Assembly: GCA_022497155.1 (NCBI GenBank)
Contig: MU385768.1
Coordinates: forward strand, 62,001-126,000
DNA: 64,000 bases
Direction of reading: 5' to 3'
Origin: Whalleya microplaca
Lineage: Eukaryota > Ascomycota > Sordariomycetes > Xylariales > Xylariaceae
Shown here: positions 1-11,693 of the stretch, in pieces
Numbering within the stretch: position 1 is the stretch's first letter
Layout: every line of letters starts with the position of its first letter
Notes under the pieces: model-generated
Database searches by the model: none
Seen by the model: only the letters and a program-made list of their open reading frames with translations
Told to the model about the DNA's origin: nothing
Program-made: the position numbers and the translations under genes

Positions 1-3000
1 AGGGGAAAATGATGATAAGAAAGGACGGAATCTACTTAGAGTTAGATCTGGGTGATGATCTACGGTTTGTGCGATTCTCTATGGGGCTTCGTTTAGTGTG
101 CCCACTGGATGGTTTCCCTGGGCAAGAGTCATAGGCCTATCGACCCTGGGGGGCTCGTGGGTGATGGTATTCCTTCATTGCTAGACAAAAAGGACGAAAA
201 AAGGCTCTGAGGAATTATTTATTTTTTTCCTTCGTCGTGCAATTGCATGCATGTTTCGTGGCGTGGATTATTCGCATATTAGGGGTGCCACGGAAACACG
301 GGGGTTCTTTTTTTCTCTCTCTCCCTCTTCTTCTCCTTTCGCCATTAGACTTTTTCGATGTCATAAAGGAGAGAGACAAAAAAGTCCTTGTTGCGGGTGT
401 TTATTCATGTACCAATAGGAAAATAAAAACGCGGAATGAACTGGAGACCTCCCTCTCTCGCTCTCTGTCTTCCTCTCTTTGCGTTGGAAAACTTCGAGTG
501 CTTCGATCTGAAGTTGTACCACTACTAGTTAAGTTTGCTTTTTTTTTCTGGTTTTAGGACTCGGCTCGACTAGGGACCTAACTACTCTGCCCCGTAAGAT
601 GTGTTTACCTGGGCCAGGTGCTAATGGGTATCTTGGAAGGAAGTTAAACCTGTTGGGCTAGCTAGCTGACTTTCATTCTTGTTTAGTACTTCTTCTCCCC
701 CTACTTCGTACCCTTTTATCCGTTCTACTCTGCAGCTTCCTTCCTCCTTGCTTCTCACACCGTCGCGAACTTAGCCTTGATCGGTCACATGCCTACTAAC
801 TCTATTTGTCCATCAACCCTTCTATCTGAGAATCTACAAGCCCATACAGAGCACCGTATCGCAGGCCCTACCTCCTCGGCGGGACAGGATATTATATGGA
901 AGGGCAGTGCCGAGAGGTCCAGTATGCAAGTATCGAGGTTGACGTGGCTGGAAGTCGCACAGGTGTCATGGTATGACATGACATGGCACTTGCTCCTGTG
1001 CTTATTGGGGGTGGGTTGCTACGCGCTGGGGGATTGGCTAACCTAGATGCTGGGTGTATTTGGCCTGGAGAGTGCTTGCTTGCCTGGCTGGGGCTGAAAT
1101 GGTTGCATGAGAGGTCCTGAGGTCTACGTGGGATGTTGGCGGTTGGGTTGGCGTTTGCGCTTGCGTGGACGGACTTTCTGGCTCCCTATACCAAACCGTC
1201 GGCCGTGGGTTGTCACGAGGTATGCTTTGCAGAGGGAGTATGGGACGTGGAAAATACACCAGGTAGTGAAACAGAGGCACTGTGATACAGGGCCCGCCAA
1301 GTATAAAGGTTATTCAGTTGCAAAGTTGAAGTTTTGTAGCTAGCTGATAGTCACAACCGAATAGGAGGCAGCTTAATCAAAATGAACGCAAATGAATACA
1401 GTCGCGCGTACCTTTGTGTGTAATCTTTGGGAATAACGCCTATTAGAGACTAAGATGAATATGAGTTGATTGTTGTAAAGTCTAAGTCTAAGTATATCTA
1501 GAGCCCTTTGGCGATATTCTATAGCACAGTATATAGATCATCCAGTATCCTATACTCCAACAACCCCTATGTTCCACTATAGTAGTCTTTACGGAAATGG
1601 CGTATATCCCAAGGATTGGGCGTTAGGTTTTATTCGGTAGCAGTGATATGTTGTGCTAGGAGTAGTACGTGTACCCAGCTATATTCATTTATCAAATTAA
1701 AAACTACCTATGAATGTTAGGGAAGCTCTGATCTTCAGATATGAAATACACTTTAGCAAGGTGTCGCCACGTCTTTGCGCCTGAATAACAGTTCGTGTGA
1801 GAGCTAGTGGTCCAACACTTTGAACGGCTGATTCACGTTGTTTCCCAAGCACCTCGAAAACAGACCTGAGGCGTTTTCGACTTGAGTCGCACTCTGACTT
1901 ACCTACACATATACTCTTTTCAGAGCTTCGATGCAAAGGCCAGCCTGAGTTGAGGCTGTGAATTGGCACGTGGGTGAGACTATGACATGTATATGCAAGG
2001 GGCTCATCGAGAAGCCAAGGCAATGAACATATATTTTCTAGGTTCACTGTAGCACAGCCTTGAGCCTCACTTCACATACCGCCTTTTCTGACGTTGTTGG
2101 TGAAGATGAATTGTTCTCACTTGTTGCTATTGGTACCTAGAACTGTGGCTGTGCTGCTGGCTTCAGCTGTTGAACCCCAGAAACTTGTTGATCTTCGCCT
2201 CTATTACCCATACAATTCTCATCGCTGAGCATTTACAACTAGGAATTCTTCGGAAGTCGCCTGCAAGCTTGGGGGCTCATGTTTGCCCCACGAGGTTCTT
2301 AGGTTGTTCATGCACTAGGACCTATACGGTGAACCAGCCTCGGTGTGCGAACCGTCATATTAGGTAGGACTTCAGCAGGTTTACATGCAACCCATAATAT
2401 TATACCTAGTTTCGAGGGTGCTATGCATTTTGATAAATGGGTATGATCCGAACTGCATGCAGAATGTCGGGCAAATGGATTGCTGTAGTGAGGCTGTAGG
2501 CACGGCTGACGGCATGCTTGACAGCTTGGTGAGGGGCAACCTCTCGCCCCGTCTATATACGCATAGGTACGACACGCTGTTAGGCGCATCGCCCCTCTCG
2601 TGAGGTGGTTGGGAGAGGGGAGGGCAGCCCAATATAATTGGGCCTCTTATACCTAGAGGGATGACTTGCAGCAGCGGGGTCCTACATAGAGAGGGTCCTA
2701 CGCAGAGCGGGCCAAAGAGTTCACGAACCAAAGCTTCTCGAAGACCTTGGAATTGCTAATGCCGAGACTCAAGCCGGGTACTCGGGGTAATCGACCTTTT
2801 CTCCGACAAGCCGTCATACCCGTACTGACGTTTCCTCTGACTCTTCGTTCTACGTTATGGAAAGTGATGTTCTCTGTCTTTGCCCTAGTTCTGTGTGTTT
2901 GACAGATAGTACCTAGTGAAGTTTGTTGGGAATTAAAATGTGTATTATTCTCTTCTATACTATGTAGGGGTTAGTACATGTAATAAGAATGAGTAGGCAG

Positions 3001-3700
3001 ATTCTTTGTTGGCTTACATACAGGTCTGTAGTTAGTTAGATATGTGTGTGCAGAAAGTGACCCCTTTCAATAATTCGGTTAACTATAGCGTATTTCCAAG
3101 ATACTCTGCAGAACACTGATCATTCTAGGCCTCCAGGATATCGCCTAAAAATTCCCAAGCCTCAACCAGGGGGCACACGTACTTATGTGCGCCACTTCAA
3201 ACCCATCCAAGAGCATCGCTGTCGCCGGGAGGCGGAGTAATACGTCGTCCAGTCTGGATTATTCTGCTCGTTCATATTTATACAACTCAGGATAAAGCTT
3301 ACTTTCTGATTAAGAATCATTTCATTCTAAGTTTTGAGTCTTAAGGTTTGAAAACAATCGCCAAAAACTACGGTTTGATCTATACCTATACGATCACTGC
3401 TACGTACAGATCTGTATACATCCACAGCGCTCTACATACCTAATCTTACGCAGTAGAACGGATCATAACGATGACGTCATAGGTAACGTCCCACGAAAAT
3501 TCAGGTCACATTCGACCAACAAGCTTGTTTCGTTGGTGATTGCCCCGCTTCATCGCACCACGAAACCCAACCTTGCGCCTCTTAGTCGCCTCATACTCTC
3601 TCTTCTTGACTCCAACACCTCTTGAATCAATTTAGAGTTTGCCCGTTTCATCGTCCCACTCTCTAAACTTTCGTTGTGACTTTGGTTGTAAAGCGTCACA
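1..3700. other. Non-coding stretch upstream of the DUF3824 gene
   Basis: I see no convincing gene here. Open frames are short (at most about 116 codons), overlap on both strands and show no recognisable family. The stretch may include the untranslated end of a gene lying to the left, which cannot be shown from the window. The right end (about 3480-3700) is C/T-rich and probably the 5' leader of the next gene. Confidence 0.6.
3472..3479. promoter_or_regulatory. Palindromic CRE/ATF-type site (TGACGTCA)
   Basis: A perfect 8-bp TGACGTCA palindrome lies about 220 bp upstream of the ATG of the DUF3824-like gene. This is the classical binding sequence for bZIP factors of the ATF/CREB group, which in fungi mediate stress responses. 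Whether it is used is inference. A single 8-mer can occur by chance in a window of this size. Confidence 0.4.
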
Positions 3701-5842
3701 ATGTCCGCCTACGACCCGTACGACCCTCCCGTGCGGGAACATTCGCGCCGTCACCACCACCACCATGAAGACCGCCGAGACAGACTCGATCCTCGCTATA
3801 CCGAGACTGAGGAAACCTACTATAGGGTAAATCCATCAAGTCGCACCGCGCTTGTTCCCCGAGCGAGAGAGGATAGTGATTACTCTGTTGAGGAAGTCCA
3901 CCGAGACTTCCCTCCTCCCGGTTATTCCAGGGACATTCGCAGGGCTCGGTCCGCCGATCCCGGATATGATGATTATTACTATGAATCCCGTCGCTCTTAT
4001 GATACTGCATCGAGGGATCGCCGGCCACATCATAAGAAACCGGGCAGTGTCTACTACGAGGAAGAGGAGAGGACTCGCAAGCGAGTTCTGAGTAAGCAGG
4101 AAAAGATCATCGCTGCAGTGGCTGGCGGTCTCCTCGTTGCTGGTGCCAAGGAGGTCTGGGATCGTCGCGAAGCAGAGAAGGAAGGTGCCGAAGTCCATCG
4201 CAACATCGCCGCTTCGGCCGCTCTTGGTGCGGCAGGTGCCTTTGCCGGCTACCAGGGTGCTGATCTCTACAACAAGCATGCCGAGAAGGAAGACAAGAAG
4301 TCTACCTATGTCGTTCACAAGGGCAGAGATGGCCGCATCACGGAATCTTATTATTCAGATGACGACGAAGACGCAAAGAGTCACAAGGGTAACAAGTCGT
4401 TTCTCGAAAATGCTCTTTCTGCCGCCGGTCTAGGAAGCGCTATTAAGGCGCTGACCGGCGGCGAGTCCGAGAAGGACAGGGATAGGGATAGGGACCGGGA
4501 CGACCGACGATCTGTTGGCACGAGGAGTCGCCGGGGTAGTAGCCCTGACTCCTACCACTCACGAGAATCACGAGATACTCCCGCAAACAGGATACAAAAG
4601 GCTGCCAAGGCATCTCTCGTCGCCGGTGCTGCTGAAGCTTTTCGAGTAGCTAAGGAACCAGGTGGATGGCAGGGAGAGAAAATGAAACGAGTTCTTACTG
4701 CAGCTATCGGTGCTGGAGCCATCGATGCTGCCCATGATCCGTCCAAGGACAGCAAACGCCACCTTCTGGAAGCAGTCATTGGTGGCCTTGCCGGCAACCG
4801 TGTGCTACATGGTTCCCGCAAGGACATCGAAGAGGACCGTTCGACAGGCAGGAGCCGCTCCCGCTCTCGGGCCCGCTCCGATAAGGGTAGCGGTGGAGCA
4901 AGTGGTCTGGCTGCTCTAGCGACTGCCGGTTTAGGTGCTTTAGGCGCCAAAAAACTCGTGGATAATCGGAGCCGATCTCGATCTCGTCGTGACAGCTATG
5001 ACTCTTACGATAGCCGTGAGCCATCTCCTCGCAAACGCCGCAGCCGCAGCCGGAGTATCGTGGATGGAGCACGGAAGAGCCTTGCCAAGATCGGCATCGG
5101 ATCAGATGATCGACGAGATGACGATTATTACGATGAAAAGCCCTCTCGTGGGAGTCGTCGTAGGAGCCTGGACGACGACGATCATGGATCCCGTGACTAC
5201 ATGAGAGGTGGACGCGGGCCCCCGAGCGAGGATGATTATTACGATGATGATGACAGGTCTAAGGGTGGACGACGTCAGAGTCGATCCAGTTCACGAGGTA
5301 GGTCTAGTTCTGTTTCTAGTAGTGATCTTGGAGATTCGGACGACGATAAGAAGAGAACGAGTAAAATGAGGCGTAAGCAACTCATTACGACCGGCTTGGC
5401 CGCCGTTGCTACTATTCATGCTGCAAACAATGTGTATGGTAGCATGGGACAGCGTAACGCAAGGCACAAGGCCGTCAAAGAAGGCCGTCTAAGTCCAGAG
5501 GAGGCTAGAAAGCTCAAGACCAAGGCGATCTTGCAGGATGCAGCCTCTGTTGGTATCGCGGCACTAGGTGTCAAGGGTGCCTTTTCGGAACTCAAGGAGG
5601 CACGAGAACAAGCCAATGAGGTCTCCAAATGGAAAGAGGAGCGGAAGAGACGCCACGAAAGACGCATTGAGAGGCTGAAGCGAGCAAACAACGGCCATTA
5701 CGGTAGATCTAGGGCTGACAATCGGTCTACTACTTCAGCTCCACAGCAGGTGGCTCAGTATGACGACGGGCCCCGTTACACCGATGGGAACCCGTACTCT
5801 GCTTCCCTACCTGCACCTCCGGTTGGCTACGACAGGCGGTGA
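3701..5842 (+). CDS. DUF3824-like Arg/Ser/Asp-rich protein with Ala/Gly hydrophobic blocks
   Basis: Intronless 713-residue protein. The ATG at 3701 is preceded by CACA and opens with a histidine run (HHHHH near residue 20). Five short Ala/Gly-rich hydrophobic blocks alternate with highly charged RS, RD and DDYYD segments: about residues 133-148 (IIAAVAGGLLVAG), 167-185, 225-240, 295-365 and 395-415. This layout is typical of the fungal DUF3824 family, whose function is unknown. The blocks look like glycine-zipper or amphipathic membrane-inserting segments rather than full membrane spans, and the charged linkers are probably disordered and phosphorylated. The C-terminal third has a basic, coiled-coil-like helix (about 640-675, ERKRRHERRIERLKR). 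No enzymatic motif is visible. A CRE-like site lies upstream. A short His-rich frame (6222-6254) after a possible acceptor downstream could not be joined in frame. Confidence 0.85.
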   Translation: MSAYDPYDPPVREHSRRHHHHHEDRRDRLDPRYTETEETYYRVNPSSRTALVPRAREDSDYSVEEVHRDFPPPGYSRDIRRARSADPGYDDYYYESRRSYDTASRDRRPHHKKPGSVYYEEEERTRKRVLSKQEKIIAAVAGGLLVAGAKEVWDRREAEKEGAEVHRNIAASAALGAAGAFAGYQGADLYNKHAEKEDKKSTYVVHKGRDGRITESYYSDDDEDAKSHKGNKSFLENALSAAGLGSAIKALTGGESEKDRDRDRDRDDRRSVGTRSRRGSSPDSYHSRESRDTPANRIQKAAKASLVAGAAEAFRVAKEPGGWQGEKMKRVLTAAIGAGAIDAAHDPSKDSKRHLLEAVIGGLAGNRVLHGSRKDIEEDRSTGRSRSRSRARSDKGSGGASGLAALATAGLGALGAKKLVDNRSRSRSRRDSYDSYDSREPSPRKRRSRSRSIVDGARKSLAKIGIGSDDRRDDDYYDEKPSRGSRRRSLDDDDHGSRDYMRGGRGPPSEDDYYDDDDRSKGGRRQSRSSSRGRSSSVSSSDLGDSDDDKKRTSKMRRKQLITTGLAAVATIHAANNVYGSMGQRNARHKAVKEGRLSPEEARKLKTKAILQDAASVGIAALGVKGAFSELKEAREQANEVSKWKEERKRRHERRIERLKRANNGHYGRSRADNRSTTSAPQQVAQYDDGPRYTDGNPYSASLPAPPVGYDRR

Positions 5843-8197
5843 TTATGTTGGGTGACCAATCACCTTGCATGATAATTCTCGGTCTGCGGCCATTCCCGTA
5901 ATATCCGGGGGTTGACCAGAAAATTGCCAGCCTATAACCATCAGGGTTGATGGCCACCAGCAAAATCATCTGCTTTACACACTTTACGACCTTACGACTT
6001 GCAATGACTTTGATTTCGATGGTGGGAAACTGGAGCCTCAAAGATGGTGCTTAGGTTGAATGGAAATATATGTCTGCCTTGTGCCGTCGTTACGCTGTCC
6101 TTGATTTCTTGAGATAGAAGCAAAAGCTCGTTTCTTGCGTTTTTCTTTCGAGTCTCGTACTACACAATTCCATGATTATATAACTGGGCTTTTCACTGAT
6201 ATTCTATAATTGTGACAGATAAGCGTCACCGACGCCACCATCACCACGACTAAAGGACCGCACAGCAGATCACGTGCAGATAGATTGCATGGGGGGATCG
6301 TGTCACAGAACGGGTTTCAATTAAGATGGGAGGATCGACGCCCAATCGCGGAACCCTGTGATATATTATGAGCTGGCACCATTCAGAACACATCTCGCAT
6401 CCGGCGACCCATGGACTCGGATCGATACCTCGCCAAGCGATCTCTTAAGCGGCCCGGAGCTTATTTCCCGATTGAGGGGATTGAGAACTGCTTTCGATTT
6501 CCGATTTGATGATGGAAATGGGACGAACGGACAAATGCAGCCGCAGGGATCGCACAGAAATGGGTAGGATCAACAAACGGCCTTGACATTGACAGGTACC
6601 TATATGATGGTCGGACGGCGGAACCACTATGCGGTGTGTGACAGAATAGATAGGGATGGAATGGGATGGTGATTGTGAGACATGATCTATGACTACTGCA
6701 CGTATATCACTTCCTGTCAAAAGCGGTGTAAGGGGCGAGGCGGCTGCAAGTTTTCTTTTGGGTATTAGATATTTATTAGCAAGGGTTGTTTTAGTTTCAC
6801 AGACGGGGGCTGGCTGGCAGCAGGAAGCAGCTTACATCTATCTATTATGTGTGTGGTTAGCTGATTCACGGCGATTTCCGACGACACGATTTCACGACTG
6901 GTTTTCTCCTTGTTATTTCCTGAGATTTTTGTCTATTTCAAATGGTATATTTTTCTTCCTCATATTAGCAGACAGAATGATGGTATAAAAGATTGCTTAT
7001 CACTGAGGGGAAAGTAAACTATGACGACTTGCGTGGATCTGACCGATACTACGTACGTAGTGAAGTGACCTGGTACCTGGGCCTCGTTCTACTAGGTATT
7101 ATGATATCTAGGTATGGCTTGCGTGGCCTATCCTATCTGTCCATCGAAAAACAGAAAGGAAAAAAACAAGCATGGACTAACAGATGCGGAGGTGGATCGT
7201 GATTTGCGAGATACCGTAGACCCACGGGCTTGCCATGCCAGCACATCCCCCATCCAATCCGTTTCACGATCTCGGGTTTTAGATGATGTCATTGTGCTCT
7301 TGCGCCACCGCCTGGGCTGGCCGATTTACATGCATAGATACGTTCCACGACAGGGCTTCAAATGGCTCATTCGGAGATTTCTTTCCTGGCCTTGGAGGGG
7401 CGTAGAGGGCCAGACTGCCCAGGCAAAGGGTCCAGGAGGAGGCCTGCTTGAGTGGCGAATATTACCTTCTCTCGCTTTGACCACATATCTACATATGTTT
7501 ACCTTGTCCACCCAAGGTTATCTCTTTAGATTCTGAGAGTCGTTTTGCTAGTCCAGTCATCTTGATGTAGATGCCGGCGTTGGCAATTTTCATATTGAGA
7601 ATGCGTTGCCTGTAGAACTTGAGCTTCATAAGAAGTGTAGTTGAGTTGGGGAATGTTGCTAATCCATCCGCGAACCTTAGCACAACAAGCTGATGCCAGT
7701 GGGGATCTAGCTACCTATGAGGAGAAATTATACATCTTTCTGGCTACTCCTAGCTTTGACTATAGAGACGTGATATTGAATACCTACCATCTACCAAAAT
7801 CTGTTTCCCAGAGCATGCGGATGAACAAGAAATCAAAGGTCATCTGTTAAGTTACAGACAGAAGACGACCCCTTTATTCCCCATGGCCATCAGGCTGCAA
7901 CAAAGACTGGCGATATGAAGAACAATCCCATTCGTAGCCAGCAGGGACACTTAGGAATTGTCTGCCAGAACAATACCCTTCGATATGGATCTATCATGGT
8001 GTTTCCAATCCAAGGCCACAAGCTTGACATTGATAAAATGCCTACATATCATGGTCTCTCGTCGTCTTCGTAGACCCACAATCAACAACATCACCCACAA
8101 CAAATCTACCTACCTACCTACTCAGACGAACAGCCTAACCTAACCCACCACAGACATCCGCAAGACAGGTACCTACCTACTCTCTCACACACACACC
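5843..8197. other. Intergenic, no gene seen
   Basis: The 3' flank of the DUF3824-like gene and the leader of the small membrane-protein gene. Only short, overlapping, unsupported open frames occur. The last 100 bases carry CTACCTAC and CACACA runs directly in front of the ATG at 8198, typical of leader DNA in this genome. Confidence 0.5.
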
Positions 8198-8485
8198 ATG
8201 GCCACATCCCTAGACGAGCACCTCTCGCAGGCCATCGTGCGTACGGCGCAGCGCTTGGCCGCGATCTGCCTCAGGGCGGTCCTGGCGTGGCTGTGGGAGT
8301 GCGCGGTCTCGCTGCCGACGCCGGTGGCCTTCCTCATCCTCTCGTTCCTGCTCGCGAATGTGTTCGTGGCCGTGGTCCTGACGTGGCGCGTGGCGCGCTG
8401 CGTGTTCGCGCTTGGTCGCCTGTACGCTAAGTGCCTGCTGCTCGCGATGCTCGTCGCTGCCGCCGCCGTGTACTCCGAGCAGTAG
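8198..8485 (+). CDS. Small hydrophobic membrane protein (95 aa), function unknown
   Basis: A compact 95-codon frame starting in a strong context (CACCATGG). Its codon use is strikingly G/C-ending compared with the A/T-rich flanks, which is the main reason to believe it is translated. The N-terminal 40 residues form an amphipathic helix-like region (SQAIVRTAQRLAAICLRAVL). Two hydrophobic segments follow at about residues 47-67 (PVAFLILSFLLANVFVAVVL) and 79-92 (CLLLAMLVAAAAVY), joined by a basic loop, so a small integral or peripheral membrane protein is likely. I recognise no family. The stop is followed directly by GTAGGT, so a downstream exon replacing the last codons cannot be excluded. Confidence 0.6.
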   Translation: MATSLDEHLSQAIVRTAQRLAAICLRAVLAWLWECAVSLPTPVAFLILSFLLANVFVAVVLTWRVARCVFALGRLYAKCLLLAMLVAAAAVYSEQ

Positions 8486-8931
8486 GTAGTATGGCCCAGA
8501 AACTGATCTATTTTGAATATTTGTTAGTGGTTGAATTGTTGTAGAGTATTTGTTTCTGATGTTTAACAGCTTTGTTTCTAGTGTTTAGATGTTTAGAAGT
8601 AAATAAAGTTAGCGATTTAATTCTATAAACTGTTCCCTCATTAACTTGACTTTAAGCATGATACTATGTAAGTCGATGACAATATCCAAAAAAGGGGGTT
8701 TCCCTTACACTTATAGATGGCAAATTGAGTACATTGATTGGGTACTTAACTTTGAGACTTGGCGTGCCTTGAAGTAGAAAGGCAGCCACACATACGCCAA
8801 GTTTCATATAATTGGCCACGGCTCACAAAAGCATGAGGACGAGATAGATACCCAATATACAGTAATATATGCAAACTCCCATGGTATCTTATTAAGTACA
8901 CTCTTGCTAGCAACAAGCCAGCCACCATTAC
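8486..8931. other. Convergent intergenic spacer
   Basis: An AT-rich spacer between the convergent 3' ends of the small membrane-protein gene (+) and CLF1 (-). It holds AATAAA-like words near 8600 that may serve 3' end formation. No gene is seen. Confidence 0.5.
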
Positions 8932-11040
8932 CTAGCCCGAACCACTGACGGCGCCACCGCCCTGTTTCCAGGCCTGCGCCATAGCCAGCATCTTGGACAG
9001 GTCCTGCTTCTGCTCGTCGTCGGCGGGGAAGACGTAGTCGACGTACTCCTCGAACGTGTCGCCGTCGCCGTCCTCGACCCTGCGCCGGCGCTTGACCCGC
9101 CGCGGCATCTGCTTCTGCACCCGGTCGACGTCGTCGGCGGCGCCGTGCGTGCGCTCGAAGGACAGCCAGGCGTTGAGCAGCGAGACGCGCTCCTCCTTGA
9201 GCTCCTTGTCCTTCATGCTCTTGTGCGCGCGCTCGAAGACGCGGCGCGCGCGGGCCTTGGCCTCCTCGCTGATCGGCCGCTCCTCGTCTTCCTCGGCTCC
9301 CGCCTCTTCTTCTTCGTCTTCGGGGATGTTTATCTCGAAGTGCGCGTAGCTGATCCAGACTTTGACGTGGTCCGTCTTGCCCAGCAGCCTCTCGTACAAG
9401 TCGCGCGTCCTGTCGTACTCACCCTCCTCTTCCTCGAAATCGATGTACGCTTTCCACAACAGCTCGGGCATATCTAGCACGGGTTGGTTGACGGCAAGTT
9501 CGAAAATCGCCCTTGTCCTGTCTAGATCATCCAGTCCTCTTTCTAGTTCCGCAAATTTGATCCAGGTCTGGCAATTGGCCGGGTTCCACTCAATGTGCTT
9601 CTCGTAGAGCGTTCGACATCGCAAAAACTCGAAGAGTTTCAGTTCTAGCTCGATGTAGCCCTTGAAGAGTTTGTCCTTGGGACACATGCCAATCGCCTGT
9701 CCCAGTGTCTTGCGCGCGGTTGTCAATTCCCCTTGGCGAATCTCGAACTGCGCTCTCATGAGCCAGACCTTAGCAAACGTGAACTTTTTGTGAGGAATTA
9801 GATCCAGGCACAATTTGTAGACCTGTCGAGCCCTGTCGATATCTTTGGCCTCCATCTCCTCCCATATAGCATAGAATAGCCATAAGTAGATGTACCGGCG
9901 CCAATGTCGTTTCTCCTGCGTCGGCGGGATTTGCGCCACTGCTCGTTCGTAGACGTCTCTGACCCGGTCAAGATCGCCTAACGTCTCTTCTAATCGGGCA
10001 TAATCAAACCATATGTCATAATTCTTGGGGTTCTCCTTGATCTGGTCCTCGTAATGCCGCCTTCTCTTTGATAATATGACGTCTTCGATGCCGTCCCTGT
10101 CACCATACTGCTTCTCGAAAGTGGTGTAGGCTTTGTGAAGGCCCATAGACTTCGATCGCGGGAGACGATCGAGGGCATATTTGTATATCGCCCTCGCCCG
10201 CTCATACTCCTTGAGTTTCGCCTCAAACCTAGCGTAGGCAATGAAGAGCCTCTCATCAACAAACTCGTCGCCCAGTGCCTCAACCGCAGCCCCAAACACT
10301 TCTCGTACAAGATCACTAGTCCCGTACTCTTCCTCGAATCTGGCCCATTTTATCCAGTTACGCGGCTCGGGGTGGACGATCGTAAAGCGTTCGAAGATGG
10401 CCCGTGCTCGTTCGAACTCACCATACCGCTTCTCCATCTTGATATAGGCGCTCCATGCCGTCTCGTCGGGTTCCCACGATACCCATCTCTCAAAGACTTG
10501 TCTCGTACCCGGTATGTTTCCAAGCATCTCTTCCATGTAGACATACTTGTACCATAGCTTGTCTACTCTCGGAAGGATCGTGACGGCGCGGTCGAGGAGG
10601 TTCCTCGCGTGGTTGATGTTCCGATTCTTCATCTCAGCTTCGATATAACGGATCCATAACACCACAGACGTCGAATCGACATCGAGCGCCCGTTCAAAGA
10701 TGGATCGCGCGCGCTTGACTGTAATCGAAGTTAGTGTCTACTTCTCTAATATCAAGGCCTTCCTCAGTGAGTACGTACACTCCTTCTGTTCGAGCTCCCA
10801 CTGCGCATAGCGCATCCAGTTGTTCATGTTAATCCTGTTGCGGCGGACATAGTCTTCGAACTCCTTGCGTTTCCGGCCCTGGAACTCGTGAAGCTCTTCG
10901 AGATCGGCAAAGCGCTGCGTAGGCGCCTGGAGCCCCGTCTCCTGGCGGTCGACTGCTTCCCGAAGCAGCTGCTCGGCGGAGATCTGAACAGGCGCCGCGG
11001 CCTTGTTCTTGACCCTCGGGGGGCCGCGTGAAGACTCCAT
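8932..11040 (-). CDS. CLF1: Pre-mRNA-splicing factor CLF1/SYF3 (crooked-neck, HAT-repeat protein)
   Basis: Two exons: 11040-10779 and 10718-8932. The 60-nt intron (10778-10719) begins GTACGT and ends ACAG, and joining it restores the family sequence [20 protein letters not shown]. The product is 682 residues, normal for fungal Clf1. Almost the whole chain consists of HAT (half-a-TPR) repeats with the W..Y...E and R.R.I.ERA signatures, for example [20 protein letters not shown] and [20 protein letters not shown]. An acidic loop ([14 protein letters not shown]) and a basic KRRRR stretch lie near the C terminus. Known role: scaffold of the Prp19/NTC complex that joins the spliceosome during activation, acting in the nucleus. 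The start gives [20 protein letters not shown], matching the conserved N terminus. It is divergent from PRP31, another spliceosome factor, with 653 bp between the two ATGs. Confidence 0.97.
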
Positions 11041-11693
11041 GTTGACGACTCGGCGCGTATGTTCTGTAGAGGTGAGGGTTAGGGATTAAGGCTTAGAGCC
11101 GTGACAGCGCGGGAAAAGCTGTGCGATTGCTGCAGAGCAGTTGTTGCAGAGCAGGGCTGCCGACCAAATATTTTGGTTCCTGAGAAGGTTGTTTAGATGC
11201 AAGGCTGGATTCGATACCTGCGGAAAAGCGAGTTTTACCAGCCATTGGATACCCTTTTAAGTAATAATATGGATAGATACATATATGGAGGCTGAATACC
11301 CAATCATAATTACCTTAGCGGGCGCGGTTGCTTATAACAGTACGATGTGGCTCGTGCACATGTATTTATCAAGAGTTACCCTCAAAAGAGGTTGATTAGG
11401 TAGATACCCACGTACCTCTGGGAGTGGAACTCTCAGCCGCTGCCAAGCGCCGAGGCTGGCTTCCTTGAACTTCTGATTTCGTACGTGCAGTCGCAACCGT
11501 CTCTCACCTCTCATCTCTACACTTACAAACACCACGCTACGACCAATAAATACGCATCTCGACTTCGCCGAATTAGTCGTATATATCCGTATAATATTTC
11601 AGACGACTCTCGGTTTGCGCACGATAATATATCCCTCCGAGCACTACGGTTTATCGCGTCGCGTAGGCGATCGGCTTATTATCACCCGACGTA
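11041..11693. promoter_or_regulatory. Shared divergent promoter region of CLF1 and PRP31
   Basis: A 653-bp spacer between the start codons of two spliceosome genes transcribed outward. It contains an imperfect palindrome CCAAATATTTTGG at 11164-11176 and AT-rich stretches. The side next to PRP31 (11480-11690) is C/T- and CGA-rich, as expected for a leader. Coregulation is inferred from the arrangement. Confidence 0.5.

Noticed and set aside
237..557. 106-codon frame with hydrophobic and Ser-rich sequence
   Set aside because: It lies over C/T-rich leader-like DNA, has no homology I recognise and no supporting codon bias.
6222..6254. Short His-rich frame (KRHRRHHHHD) after an acceptor-like ACAG, as a terminal exon of the DUF3824-like gene
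   Set aside because: No donor of the right phase precedes it. The only good donor (GTGATT at the stop) yields Arg-stop, the same C terminus as without splicing.
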